DNA of 64,000 bases from Rhabdophis nuchalis (GCA_039707465.1 CM077658.1:11200574-11264573), one strand, 5' to 3'; positions 47,935-59,897 are shown, counted from the first letter of the stretch. Numbers and translations are program-made. Notes: a model not told the origin generated them from the sequence alone.

Positions 47935-48218
47935 GGTGTTGTTGTTAGTTGCAAAGTCATGACTCCATGGACAACATTCCTCCAGGCCTTCCTGCCCTGT
48001 ACCATCCTCTGGAGTCCATTTAAGCTCATGCCTACTGCTTCAGTGATTCCATCCATCCAGCCACCTCCTTCTCTGTCTCTTCTCCAGTGAGCCCTTCCTT
48101 CTCATTAGTTGGCCAAAGTATTTGAGTGTCTTCCTCAGGATCTGGCCTTCTAAAAAGCAGTCAGGGTTGATCTCCTCTAGGATTGACCGGTTTGATCGCC
48201 TTGCAGTCCAAGGGATTA
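47935..48218 (-). mobile_element. BovB (RTE) LINE fragment
   Basis: gactccatggacaacattcc, tccaggccttcctgccctgt, ggagtccatttaagctcat, gttggccaaagtatttgag, gatctggccttctaaaaagc, ttgcagtccaagggat. I recognise this as the squamate BovB sequence in reverse orientation; an internal segment between tctgtctct and tctccag is deleted. BovB supplies the enzymes that move Sauria SINEs. Confidence 0.7.
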
Positions 48219-48920
48219 TACTGTATATAATAGAATATATGGCTTCTATTCAGCTTTCTAGATGAATGTCACTTTTACAAATCCAGTTTAACTGTTAGAG
48301 ATGGACAATTCTTCAGGCAGTCCAAAATTGAGCACCAAAGTTATAAATATTAGAACTACTTTTATTATAGGTTTATACTAACAGAACCTTGTAACTCTAA
48401 ATATTCCTCTACCTTCCCTCCCTTTATCCTAGGGAGGGTCAGGTCCAACATGTTCTCTAATTACACTCCTGCTTCGAACTTGGGTTTCTTTTATCTAACT
48501 CTGTCTTGGCTGCTGTTCTTCCTCTTCTTCCTCAAGGTTATTCTCAAAATCCATTACAAGAAACATTAATAAGAAAGTAGACAAGAACCTTAGCAGTAAG
48601 ATAAAGCATCTAGTTATGGTCTTCCCTGCTATGCTGAGTTCTATCTTACATTGTATTTAATGAAAATATATATGTTATCAGGGAATGCCAAAGAAGCCTA
48701 GCCCTACTGTGTATTCTCTTATGTCCCATTTAACTAATAGGGAAAATCTGTTTTTCTTGTTAGTAGGAGTTATTTAAAAACACAACTTTCATGGGGCATG
48801 CATTTCTACAATGCAGATGAAGAACAAATATGGTTAGTAGAAAAGTGAAGAGTCAGAATATCCTATCAGAAGGGGGTTCCAGCTTCTTTTACTGCTGATT
48901 TGCTCAGGGATGTGCTTTGC
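48219..48920. other. AT-rich unique DNA, no gene seen
   Basis: No recognised element. Confidence 0.5.
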
Positions 48921-48975
48921 GCGTGCTTGATGTGTGCTAGGCGCACTTGATGCATGCTAGGCGCGCATGTGCAGT
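48921..48975 (+). repeat. 20-bp CpG-rich tandem repeat
   Basis: Units gcgtgcttgatgtgtgctag (48921-48940) and gcgcacttgatgcatgctag (48941-48960), then a partial gcgcgcatgtgc. Alternating purine-pyrimidine words make it Z-DNA-prone. Confidence 0.75.
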
Positions 48976-48989
48976 GGTGAAAAATTGCT

Positions 48990-49055
48990 TCTGGCTTAGA
49001 AACAGAGATGAGCACTGCCCCCTAGAGCTGGAAAGGAGTAACATGCATGTGCAGG
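48990..49055 (+). mobile_element. Sauria SINE 3' fragment
   Basis: gaaacagagatgagcactgc, cccctagagctggaaagg, taacatgcatgtgcagg: about 65 bp of the 3' region, plus orientation, with the terminal CTTTACC lost. Confidence 0.7.
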
Positions 49056-49798
49056 TTAACTCACCTATTAGACATTTTTTTTAAAGCTATCTCATTATTC
49101 TTTCACTCTATTACAGTTATTTGTTGATCACTACGGATTACATAATATGATGAATTCAAATATTTATAGAACTTGCATAAAGTCCCAAAACTGGGGCTGC
49201 TGTAATTATTTATGGATTGCTTTATTTCCTACATTAATCCGCAGCACAACCTATTTTGAACTGTGGTTTTTTTCCGGAGTGCTCAAACGACCAATCTCGG
49301 GCCTAATTTCTTCACACCGTGGCAACATTTTAAAGAAATGTCAAAGAGTCATTGCAGTGTAATGATGAAAGGGTTGGGTTAGAAGCAGGGCAAATCTACC
49401 TTCAATTGTGAACGCTCACAGGATGACTTCAGACCAGCTGCTATCTCTCAGACTAATTTATCCAATGTTACAAGGTGTTGGGTGCCTGGGGGGAATGGAG
49501 CAATATACATTTTCCCTTGAGCTCTGAAAGGTTGGCTAAAGAAAAATGTAGCTTGAAATGTCTTGGGCTCAATTAAACTTACTTAGGGAAGGCATGCCAG
49601 CTGTATTCAGATATGCGAAGGGAAGCGAGAGGGAAGAGGTAAAGAACTATTTGTCTGGGTTGCAGAAACTGGGTCTAAAAATAAAGAGGGAAAAGGAATA
49701 GGGGGAAAAATGCCTGATTTCTAGATCTAGATAAGATTCCAACAATCTCTTTATGGAAGTTGAATCCTTATTTCTGGAGCATTTTTCTAAAAGACTTG
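49056..49798. other. Unique DNA, no gene seen
   Basis: No recognised element; frame 49147-49362 has no motif. Confidence 0.5.
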
Positions 49799-49805
49799 TT
49801 TAATT

Positions 49806-50052
49806 GAGCTGTGGTGGCGTAGTGGTTAGAGTGTAGTACTGCAGGCTACTTCTGCTGACTGCCAGCTGCCTGAAACTTGGCAGTTCAAATCTCACCGGGC
49901 TCAAAGTTGACGCATCCTTCCATCCTTCCAAGGTGGGTAAAATGAGGATCCAAACTGTTGGGGGCAATAGGCTGACTCTGTAAAACTGCTTAGAGAAAGC
50001 TGTAAAGCACTGTGAAGGTGTATAAATTCAAGTGCTATTGTTATTGCTATTA
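49806..50052 (+). mobile_element. tRNA-derived SINE, second family, full-length
   Basis: gctgtggtggcgtagtggtt (box A), agtactgcaggctacttctg, cagttcaaatctcaccgggc (box B), aggtgggtaaaatgaggatc, gctgtaaagcactgtgaagg and the tail caagtgctattgttattgct. The best preserved member of the family in this window. Confidence 0.9.
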
Positions 50053-50434
50053 ATTGGTGCTCCTAAATATCGCATAACTTTGGATTAGTGTATTCTTGTG
50101 GTTCTTTCCTATTCTACAGCTTTATGATTCTATCAAAAGTTCACTCCCTCACTCTATTACATTGGAATCTGTAGAGATTCTCCTTAGTTCTATGTGCTTC
50201 TATTCTGGTTATGTCCAAGAGAGAAGGGCATAAATCACTCTTCTTGTTCACCTTTTGTAAACAGCGAATTTGAGTGAATATTCCATGAAACGGCATACAG
50301 TGGCTTTGATAGCATCTTAAGCAAAAAAAAAACCCCAACATTGTAACATTTCATTATGTTTCTGTATTTATAAATGTGAGTTTAAGATTTAAATATTGTG
50401 CCTAGTGAGAGTGGACTTGTTTTTATTTTGTGTG
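50053..50434. other. Unique DNA, no gene seen
   Basis: No recognised element. Confidence 0.5.
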
Positions 50435-50474
50435 CTCTTAATTTGGGATATATTTCACAACCTGTGTACTCTTA

Positions 50475-50864
50475 TTTATTTATTTATTAAATTTTTATAC
50501 CGCTCTTCTCCCTTCCGGGACTCAGGGCGGTGTACAGGCAGCAATAAAAATCAATGGTATAAAATATAAAATACATAAAATACGTTTAAAAATATATTAA
50601 ATGGTTGGCCTGTTCTAAAACCTTAATAAAACCCTACTAAAAACCATTTAAAAACTACGCCAGGCCGGCCGCACGAAATAAATAGGTCTTCAAGGCCCGG
50701 CAGAAGAGGAACAGGTCTGTGGTTGTGTGTAGGTCAGTGGGTAGGTCATTCCAGAGGGCAGGAGCCGCCACAGAGAAGGCTCTCCCCCTAGGGGTCACCA
50801 GCCGACATTGCCTGGCCGACGGCACCCTGAGGAGGCCCTCTCTGTGGGAGCGAACTGGTCGGTA
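50475..50864 (-). mobile_element. L2-like LINE, 3' 390 bp
   Basis: Reverse orientation: tttataccgctcttctccct, gggactcagggcggtgtaca, the 3' UTR, then agaggaacaggtctgtggtt and ggagccgccacagagaaggc from the ORF end. 5'-truncated at gcgaactggtcgg. The flanking copies of tctta (50470-50474 and 50866-50870) probably represent the target duplication. Confidence 0.9.
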
Positions 50865-50890
50865 ATCTTAATTTAGGATATATTTCACAA

Positions 50891-51668
50891 TCATTCCAAG
50901 GCATGATGGAGAAATTGAATTGTTTTTTTAGTCCACAGAAATGTGAATGTGTCCATATTTTTTTTGCTTGGCAAAAGCAAGAGTTTAATATTTTGTTTTG
51001 GCTGTAAGCCACCACAAATCCTGAGCAAATATACTTGTTCAACATTGTCAATAAAAATAACAGCAACCTAGAGTAGAACACCTCATCATTAATATAATTC
51101 AAGCAGGAAATTAATGATCCAATCTTCTGTCATTTGCAGAATTACGCAAAAAGGAGTTGGATGCAGACAATGGAAAGCCAAACACTGATCTGATAACGTC
51201 TTCATTTGAAATTGACAATAAATAGACAGTTATTTAAATCTGACCAATAACAATATTGTTTCAGAAAGCAATGGACCAGCAAGCAGTAAGGTTTAAAACA
51301 AACCAAAACCAACCAACAAACCAACCAAAAAAACATTTAATTCCTCAAAGCACATATTTTATATAGCAGACACAAACTCCCTCCTCCCTTTCCTGTGAAG
51401 GTGTGAAACTCATTGTTCAAAATCATTGGGAAAACTTTCTTTTCTTGGGAAGGAATAGTTAGGCTTTATCAGGGCCTGAACTAAATTCTTGCAGAAGGTA
51501 GTGGAAATTAGCTCAAGGACTATTTGTAAAATGAAGTAAACATCAACCATGGAGGAAAAAAAGGATACTTAGATTTCAGTTCACTTTGGATTTGCCTATA
51601 GCTGATAGTGGTCTCATTAAGTGTAGAAAAAACACAACTGTTATATTCTTAAGGTGGATAAATCTCAA
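50891..51668. other. Unique DNA, no gene seen
   Basis: No recognised element; an (ACCAA)-rich stretch lies near 51295-51330. Confidence 0.5.
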
Positions 51669-51935
51669 AGATGGTATTCAGCCGGTTCTGACCAGTTCTG
51701 GAGAACCGGTAGCAGAAATTTTGAGTAGTTCGGAGAACCGGCAAATACCATCTCTGGCTGGCCCCGCCCCCATCTATTCTCTATCTCCCGAGTCCCAACT
51801 GATCAGGAGGAAATGGGGATTATGCAGTAACCTTCCCCTGCCACTCCGATCAAGCCATGCCCATCAAGCCACACCATGCCTACCAAGCCACACCCACAGA
51901 ACCAGTAGTAAAAAAAATTGAACCACGCCATTGAT
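51669..51935 (+). mobile_element. ACCGG-rich palindromic repeat, probable hAT-type MITE
   Basis: agatggtattcagccggttc and ccggcaaataccatctctgg are inverted, with gttctggagaaccggtagca between them; a second non-coding part (gccatgcccatcaagccac repeats) continues to 51935. The first 110 bp match 40271-40380 in reverse orientation. The 111-codon frame across it is an artefact. Confidence 0.6.
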
Positions 51936-51955
51936 ACATCTTTAATTGTCATTTT

Positions 51956-52030
51956 GGAGTCCTTGGTGCTCTCTGAGTTTGGTTGTTTGTTTGCAATGAT
52001 TCATTACCTGATTAGCTAACATCACCAAAA
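51956..52030 (-). mobile_element. Penelope-like element tail, decayed
   Basis: On the minus strand: ttggtgatgttagctaatca, ggtaatgaatcattgcaaac, aaacaaccaaactcagagag, caccaaggactcc. Same terminal block as 23249-23335. The hammerhead-like core is decayed (CTGATGA to TTGGTGA, GAAA to GAAT). Confidence 0.45.
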
Positions 52031-54220
52031 CTTTACAGGTCAACCCTGATCTCTTCTAATGCAGTCTTTACATTCTTCACATTTCTCAGTTTTACAGATT
52101 TCCAAAAATATTTATGAAATACACTTTAAGCTTTGCCCCCATGCTTGTTTTCCCAGTCCAAGAAATTAAAATCCTATGTAAATATTTTGCCTCTTTGGCA
52201 GAATGCAGCTTGCAAAGATCAGTTTGAGGGGCGTTCTTGGCTGCATTGAGAAACTTACCTAATCTTTTAGTTGTGCTGCTTGATAGAATTGTGCATTTCA
52301 ATGATATCTCTCAACACTTAAGTGTAATTTATTATTATTATTATTTTGTAAAACGTATTGGCCACCCCTCTTACCACCGGGTAACTCTTTAGAGACATGT
52401 ATAAGCAATTAGCAAGCAGTATTTTTCCCATGGAAAACAAATTAAATCAGGCCATAAATTAATCATCCAGCCTAGAAATAGGGTAGATAAGAAATAAAGC
52501 AGGCTGGAGTAATTCAGTACCAGCTGTATATAGTCGATGTGTGTGCGTACTGAAATTTAAAGTTTAAGCATATATGATGTAAAATAATCATCTGAGTAGC
52601 TTTGGTTTTGCACAAAGGTGATTCAATATCTGAATCAATTTACAAATTGGAAAATTGAATCAGGTGCCCTCTAATGGGTCATATTAATTACAGTTACTTG
52701 TAGGTGTGTACACAAACAATTTGTCCCAATGTGTATTGGCAAAAGATACATCATGTGGAAATTATATACATACACGCAGCACGTGCTTAGTCCTTGACTT
52801 GCAACCATCCATTAGCAATTGTTCAAATTTATACTAGCACTAAAGAAAATAACTTATGACAGGTCCTTGCATTTGCAACTGGCCATGTGATCAAAATGTG
52901 AGATTTTGGTAACCAGCATGTATTTACTTCCGTTGCAACATCCTGGGGTCATGAAATCATCATTTCTGACCTTCCCAGCTGACTTCTGACTTAGCAAAGT
53001 CAGTGGGGGAAGCTGGATTTGGTTCATGATTCACCAAATAATATGCTTATTTTATATTAATAAAATTGGGTGCAACTCACTTAAACGTTGCCTAGCAAAT
53101 GGAAATTGTGCTTCTCATTGTGATTATGACCTGTACTTTTTAAAAACTCTTAAATATTCATCAGACCTGAAAAGAATGTATAATGATTTTGCACAGGAAT
53201 GTGACGTGGAAAAATAGGGATTACTTTCTGATCTAAGTCTAAGGTTTTCTGCAGTATGTTGCTCTCATACAGCTACTACTACAACAGGCAAATGTCTCAT
53301 CTGGAGAGGCATTCAAGAGATTGCAGGTTCTACAATTTTCAGATGTCCAAGCAATATCATGTTTAGAAATAATGTGCAAGTTACATGAACTTCATGCAAA
53401 TCATAGACACAGCTGAACTATGTCCACATGGCTTCTGACATCCTCCCAAAATGGGAAGGTTGCTAACCCATGAATTAAGGTAAAGCGGCAGTTTCTATGT
53501 AGCAGGAAATGCCTTCCTTGTTGTTTGCTAACTTGTGCCTGTAACTAAAGCTGTCTAATAGCCGAATCAAGAAAGCCATTAGGATAATTCTGCTAATGGA
53601 GCAATTAAAACAACAGCAACAACATCAGGACCATTTATTTTGTCTGACACGGTATCAGGCATATGAACACTATGGCGTGGGAGTTTCTGTCCTTGACAAA
53701 TTAAAGTCAGGAGAGTCTCTCCTTCTGTTGATTTAGAATTAAATCGGGCCAAAATTAGACACACCTGGTAATATACTTCTTGCAATATTCAACAGCAAAG
53801 TTATTACTGGAAAAGTGGTGATTTTTCAAATTACTTAATTTTGCTTTGTGGGTTTTTAATGGAGAGCGTGTTACTTTATAAAGTTTGAACTCAGGACAGT
53901 TGAGCTGGGATGTGGGGGGAGAATATCTTTCAATAAATTGATTCGATTTACATGCTCTGGAGCGCATATGGCTCTTTCATCCTTCTGCTACATCTCCCTG
54001 TCACTGGTAGCCTCCACAATTGATAGGGTTAGGACAGGAAGAGGAAGAAGAATGCCTCACTAGGAGGAGACTCTATGATGGGGGAACCGACTTCTGGTCA
54101 GCAGAGGAAAAGGATGCTGTGCTAGAAGGAGACTATGATGTAGGGCGGGACTTCTGGTTGACTCCAGAATTGAACAGGGGGCTTCCAGTTAGGACCTTTG
54201 TGGCTCTTTGAGTGTTTAAG
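52031..54220. other. AT-rich unique DNA, no gene seen
   Basis: About 2.2 kb with no recognised transposon apart from a short ATT run near 52330. Small frames at 52092-52301, 53026-53217 and 53579-53967 lack motifs. Confidence 0.5.
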
Positions 54221-54442
54221 GTTGCTGACATCTGCACTAAAGGCACACAGAATGCTGTTACCTTTAAAAGGTACCTATTTATCTACTCACATTTGCATGC
54301 TTTAGAACTGCTAGGTGGGCAGGAGCTGGGGCAAATACTGGGAATACAACCCATCGTATGGCACTTGGGTCTCAAACCTGGGCTGTCAGCTTCCCAGTTG
54401 ACAAACTCAGTGCCTTTAACAGCTGAGCCATCATGCTCCTTT
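54221..54442 (-). mobile_element. Sauria SINE, 5' half, old
   Basis: Reverse orientation: aaaggcacacagaatgctgt, atttatctactcacatttgc, gaactgctaggtgggcagga, then caaactcagtgcctttaaca and gctgagccatcatgctcct (box A complement). The 3' half beyond the ggcatgac block is missing. Confidence 0.75.
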
Positions 54443-54450
54443 TTGATGGG

Positions 54451-54483
54451 AGGGAAGGAGGGAGGGAGGGAGGGAGGGAGGAA
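54451..54483 (+). repeat. (GGGA)n short tandem repeat
   Basis: Seven or eight GGGA units directly beside the SINE head, with ggaaggaa at the edge. Confidence 0.9.
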
Positions 54484-55469
54484 GGAATCCTTCTGATTTA
54501 GGGTATGATCCAAGTCTAGATCCAGCATATGTTGCTTGATCTCTTGTGAGATCCTTCCAGACCCTTGTGATATCAGTGAGATTACACTCTAAAGGTGTAA
54601 TCTAAGGTTACATTTTTTCACCCGGAGGAGTCAAATTGTTAATCAAGATTGATCAGAATAGAAGTCTCTCATTAAAATTAATTTAGTTAGTATTTCAGTC
54701 AGTTGCTCCTTTGGTGGGTCTCCCTCTTCAAGAAATACAGCAAAAGACACAAAGCAGTGCTCTTAAGAACTTGGATTGAATTACCTCCAGGGTTTTTCTC
54801 TCGCTGTTTTTTGTACCTTTATAGGCATAAATTTGTGCACCATAAAGTATTAAGCTCAGCACTTTGACCCTGAAAAACATGATTAGAGTGGGAACATAAT
54901 TATTTCTATTGTGGTTGGCAAATCTAATTATTGCATAGGAGGAGTTTTTTTGTGCATGAGATGAAATGGGGTTCTTTTCTCTGCTCTTTCCAGTTATTAG
55001 AAAATTGGAACGCAATTCCTAAGTGTTTAAAAGTCTTAATTTACTCAATTATATTGTTGATTTTTTTTTATTGCGGGAGAACATTAGTGTGTTGTTTTAC
55101 AAGTACAACCACTTTTGCTTGATAATAATTCATTTCTAATTTTTCTTCCCTACAATAAGCACCTAAGGCTTCTAAACTATTGAATTTTTTTTTTGTTTCA
55201 GGGACAAGATAACCAATATCACCCATAACTATTGGTTTATTTGCTAAAATTGGGGAGTGAACTTTACTTTTTGTTAGGGCTTGTAATAAGGTGTTGATGT
55301 AATGAGAACATTTTAAAAAGGATGATCAACATGCAATTCTATTTCACTCCATTTATGGTGGGAAATGGGGCTAAAAGCTGCAGATGTAATTGCTGTCCAT
55401 TGACTTGTCTATGCAGCAGCACCATTAATAAAATGGATATATGCAGATATAACTAAATATATATTAGTT
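54484..55469. other. AT-rich unique DNA, no gene seen
   Basis: No recognised element; opposed frames at 54728-55122 lack motifs. Confidence 0.5.
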
Positions 55470-55645
55470 TTCGTAGATTTTCACTGGTGTAGGTATGCTG
55501 GTCTTGTTGTATTCAGGTCTTTTCCCATGTAAGATTGTAAACACCAGCCTGAAGATGGCAAGTGAGACCTCACCGAAATGTTGCCAAGACAATCCCAAAC
55601 TTACACAGAAAAGACCCGAATACATCAAGGCCAGCATATATATAT
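55470..55645 (+). mobile_element. Penelope-like inverted-repeat unit with hammerhead-like core
   Basis: Imperfect inverted arms of about 40 bases: 55494-55533 (tatgctggtcttgttgtatt...) and 55600-55638 (...aagacccgaatacatcaagg). Between them lies CTGAAGA (55549-55555), U, GGCAAG (55557-55562), loop tgagac, CTCACC (55569-55574), GAAA (55575-55578). CUGANGA, stem II, GAAA is the conserved order of the hammerhead ribozyme reported in Penelope-like retroelements, and the long arms would form the outer helix. Two of the six stem II pairs are mismatched, at positions where CpG to CpA changes would explain the loss. Family assignment is inference. Confidence 0.5.
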
Positions 55646-55867
55646 ATTAATGTCTACATGTCTATTGATGGCTAATTTGTCAGAGTGCCAGACTTCTAGA
55701 AACTCCCTGGAATTTTTTAACTTGGCCTAGTCTAGGATTGTCATAGTTTCCCAATCAAAACTATGATTAAATCTTTCTGTATGTTGTGAAATTTAAAAAA
55801 AAACCCATCATGTCTTCTGACTGCTACTTGGTGTTCAGGGATGTATTCTGCCAGTCTTCTGCCTATT

Positions 55868-56228
55868 TAGAAGAGAAGAGAATAACAAGAGTTGGAAGGG
55901 ACCTTTGAGGTCTTCTAGTCCAACCCCCTGTCTAGGCCGGAAACCCTACACCACTTCAGACAAATGGTTATCCAACATCTTCTTAAAAACTTCCAGTGTT
56001 GGAACATTCATAACTTCTGGAGGCAAGTTGTTCCACTGGTTAATTGTTCTAACTGTCAGGAAATTTCTCTTCAGTTCTAAATTGCTTCTCTCCTTGTTTA
56101 GTTTCAACCCATTGCTTCTTGTCCTAGCCCCAGGTGCTATGGAGAATAGCTTGACTCCCTCTTCTTTGTGGCACCTCGTGAGATATTGGAACACTGCTAT
56201 CATGTCTCCCCTAATCCTTCTTTGTCCT
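55868..56228 (-). pseudogene. CR1 LINE, ORF2 end and 3' UTR
   Basis: The minus frame (to 55946) reads RRIRGDMIAVFQYLTRCHKE, EGVKLFSIAPGARTRSNGLK, NLELKRNFLTVRTINQWNNL and PPEVMNVPTLEVFKKML, ending LSEVV. This is the standard CR1 C-terminus with no stop in about 95 codons. The 3' UTR with aggtcccttccaactcttgt in minus orientation ends near 55868. 5'-truncated at 56228. Confidence 0.92.
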
Positions 56229-56793
56229 ACATAGTGATGGTTGTGGTTCTTACATTGTATGTTTGGGTAATGAAGCATCCGCAAGAAAATAAAACAAGCT
56301 CAGAAATTATCTTAGTAGCATGAGCAATACGTTCAATTGCTCAATAGGCTGAATTCTTTAGCATTGCCCTTTTTCTGATTTTGGAATATAAACTGCTCTT
56401 TTCAAACCTCTTCCCTATGCTCTGTATTCTATACCATCTTAAAAATCACAAAGAGCACTTTAACTGCATTAGCCTGAAAGGTTTTGAGCAGTTCAGCTAA
56501 TATTTCATCAGTTTTTAGAGATTGGCTGTTCAATTTCATTTTTGCAGAGTGTGTTACTCTAATTCAGTGATCAAACTTTCATGCATGCTGGGTTGAGTCT
56601 TTTTTATATACTCCTCATCACTGTTGGGATCTTTTTTTTTTTTTTGTAGGCTTCTTCTACTTTGGTAGCATAAAATTTGTGATTTGCTTAAAACAATCTT
56701 AGGAACACCAATGTCTTCTTTAAAACTATTAGGGCATAGTGTACATCAAGTGTATATTTGGTTATTTAGAGGGACTGTCAAAAGCAATCCAAA
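56229..56793. other. AT-rich unique DNA, no gene seen
   Basis: No recognised element; a T run of 16 bases at 56630. Confidence 0.5.
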
Positions 56794-56970
56794 GGGATGT
56801 GGTGGCTCAGTGGCTGAGACACTGAGCTTGTTGATCAGAAAGGTCAGAAGTTCAGCGGTTCAAAACCCTAGCACTGTGTAATGGAGTGAGCTCCCATTAC
56901 TTGTCCCAGCTTCTGCCAATCTAGCAGGAATGACTAGCACATATGTGCGAGGGGAACCTTTATCTTTACC
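56794..56970 (+). mobile_element. Sauria SINE with large internal deletion
   Basis: Intact head (gggatgtggtggctcagtgg) and box B region to tctgccaatctagcag (56927), then directly gaatgactagcacatatgtg and cgaggggaacctttatcttt. About 180 bp of the body is absent while both ends remain. Confidence 0.9.
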
Positions 56971-57764
56971 TATACATATGTAATAGATACAGCAGCCAAT
57001 TAGGACAGTCTATGTATGTTTTAGGAATACAGATTTTATTCCATTTTTGGATAAGTTTTCAGTTCATTTCTCAAGTCATGTATGCCCTCATCTCCTTCTA
57101 AAAGAAGCTGCAGTTGCTCCTGAGTTTACACAATCCCAGGAAAATGATTTGACTCATACTTTAAATTAAACAAAAAGTTTTAATATATAACCAGTCAGGT
57201 TTTGTGTTTTGATTACGAGCCAGTCCAGAAGAACTTGGTGGTGCCCTACAGTGAATAGATGACCTGCTTTATGAAACCTAATGTATCTGCTATTACAGAA
57301 ATGTTTTAGTTGAACCTGAGTGACTGTGAGAAGTAATAGATCCATTATTTGTATGTACAGAAACCTCTTTTATCTGTCTAATATCTCCATCTCTGCATGA
57401 AAGTGAAGGGTGTTTCTCCTGGTTACTAATAAACAGCTTTTACTTTGCATATCAAAAGCATTGTTAATGGCTGAGAACACAAGGAATCTTTGGTTTCTTC
57501 TGGATTGGAAATGAAGGCACCTGCTGGTCAAAGAGGAACTCCTGATGCATGGAACAAGAGCTTTTAAATAACAAACAGTTGGCTGCAAATGAGTGGGGGG
57601 TTGACCTTCACATCACCAGCAGCGCGAGGTGTTTTGACTGATCTCTGAGAACAGTCCATTTTTTGCAATAACACAAAATGATAAAAGACTTATTTCCTTA
57701 CATCGGGTTGACACATTTAGAATTCGGAATGACATTGATCGTTTCAGCAGCCATGTTGAAATAG
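56971..57764. other. Unique DNA, no gene seen
   Basis: No recognised element; minus frames 57370-57588 and 57613-57801 lack motifs. Confidence 0.5.
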
Positions 57765-58004
57765 CAATACCAATAGCACTTAGACTTATGTACCGCTTCA
57801 TGGTGCTTTTATAGCCCTCTCTAAATGGTTTATAGAGTCAGCCTATTGCCTTCAACAATCTGGCTCCTCATTTTACCCATCTTGGAAGGATGGAAGGCTG
57901 AGTCAACCTTGAGCCTGGTGAGATTTGAACTGCCGAACTGCAGCTAGCAGTCAGCTGAAGTAGCCTGCAGTATTGCACTCTAACCACTGCGCCACCTCAG
58001 CTCC
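57765..58004 (-). mobile_element. tRNA-derived SINE, second family, full-length
   Basis: Reverse orientation: accaatagcacttagactta, ccgcttcatggtgctttt, ggctcctcattttacccatc, gtgagatttgaactgccgaa (box B complement), ctctaaccactgcgccacct (box A complement). Confidence 0.9.
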
Positions 58005-58069
58005 CCTTTGGAAAAAGAGATTCTCTGATGTATGTGTGCATCCACACGTGTCTTCAATGAAGCAAGTTT

Positions 58070-58310
58070 ATTTTATTTATTTATAGCCTGCCTTTATTAT
58101 TTTTACAAAGAACTCAAGACGGTGAACATAACCAACACATCTTCCTCTTCCTGTTTGCCCACAACAATAATAACTCTGTGAGAGAATAACTCTTTGGGAG
58201 ACAGGCCCAAAGTCACCTGGTTGGTTTTCATGGCTCAGGTGGGAGTAAAATTTAGCTCTCCCACTTTCTAATCTGGTGTTTTAAACACTAGGCCAAAACG
58301 GCTCTCCAGT
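58070..58310 (-). mobile_element. Old tRNA-headed SINE (third family) with L2-like tail
   Basis: tttattttatttatttatag, cctgcctttattatttttac (L2-like 3' end), cccaaagtcacctggttggt, and the head complement taaacactaggccaaaacgg followed by ctctc. The arrangement of a tRNA-like head and L2-like tail suggests L2-driven mobility for this family. Confidence 0.6.
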
Positions 58311-58991
58311 CTGTCTTATATACTGTTTGTTGATTGCCAATAAGACCTGAAGGAGGCAACTAATTCCAGAAATGGAGGTGACCACCAAGCCATTTTGTGG
58401 TAGATCACTGTAACATTTCTAACTTCGTGCCTTCACCACTAGACTAATCTGGAAATATTTCTTTTTCCAAGATGTGCCAAAAGTGATGGGGATTCAGTGC
58501 TTCATCATGCTATGGTCGATTTTAATAATTTGACATGATCCCATTGCTTCTACTGGTGCCTGGGATATTAGCAGACACAATAAAACAGTAGACACAGAAA
58601 TGAATTCAGAAGTATCCATGGCTGCAGAAATAGTAACTTGTGTAAACATATTCATAGCTAATGATCAGCTGGATAAAAAGTTCCACTGAGAAGCAGAAGA
58701 AAATTTCTCTCCTGTAACTGGATGCTCTGGATGCTATGATCTTCACATTGTCTTTTATTTTTATAGGTGCAGATTCCTGTGTTGATCGGGAATCTCACAC
58801 CTCTTCACCTTTCCTTTTTTCACACCTCCTCCAAGTGATAAATTCTTCTGTTTTATTATTTTTGAAAAGAAAGCATTAGGCAAATTATAGCATCGACTTG
58901 TAAACTGAAATTGACTAACTGCAAGTAAAAATGTGCTATACTTATGGTTTGCTTGTATGGGTAATGCGTAAGATGCATCACTGAGTACTAG
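58311..58991. other. Unique DNA, no gene seen
   Basis: No recognised element. Confidence 0.5.
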
Positions 58992-59515
<524 letters not shown>

Positions 59516-59892
59516 TTAAAAATTAACTACAATCCATATAAAGATAAAGAAGTCAAAAAATGCAGAAAATCTGGGTCTTAGGACCAAAACATAAAATTAA
59601 CATAAAATAAACCCTTGGGGTGGAGAAGATATGCTTCATGCTAGAGGGTCTATTGTTGAAATGCACCCTGTTGGCTTGCTCAATGGGGACAAAACTGACT
59701 TAGGCAACAGGATCAATTCCTAACATGAGACAGTGAGAGCCAATCATATCCAGTTCTTTATTTGTTTATACTGATTGGACAGATTCTTGCCAGATTAAAG
59801 CTATAACTTTGTTAGCTACCAGATACATGCAGAGCAATTCTAATGTGTGGTTACTCCAGATCACCTCCACCCATCCCCTTCCAGTTCAGAAT
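59516..59892. other. Unique DNA, no gene seen
   Basis: No recognised element. Confidence 0.5.
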
Positions 59893-59897
59893 TGCAC

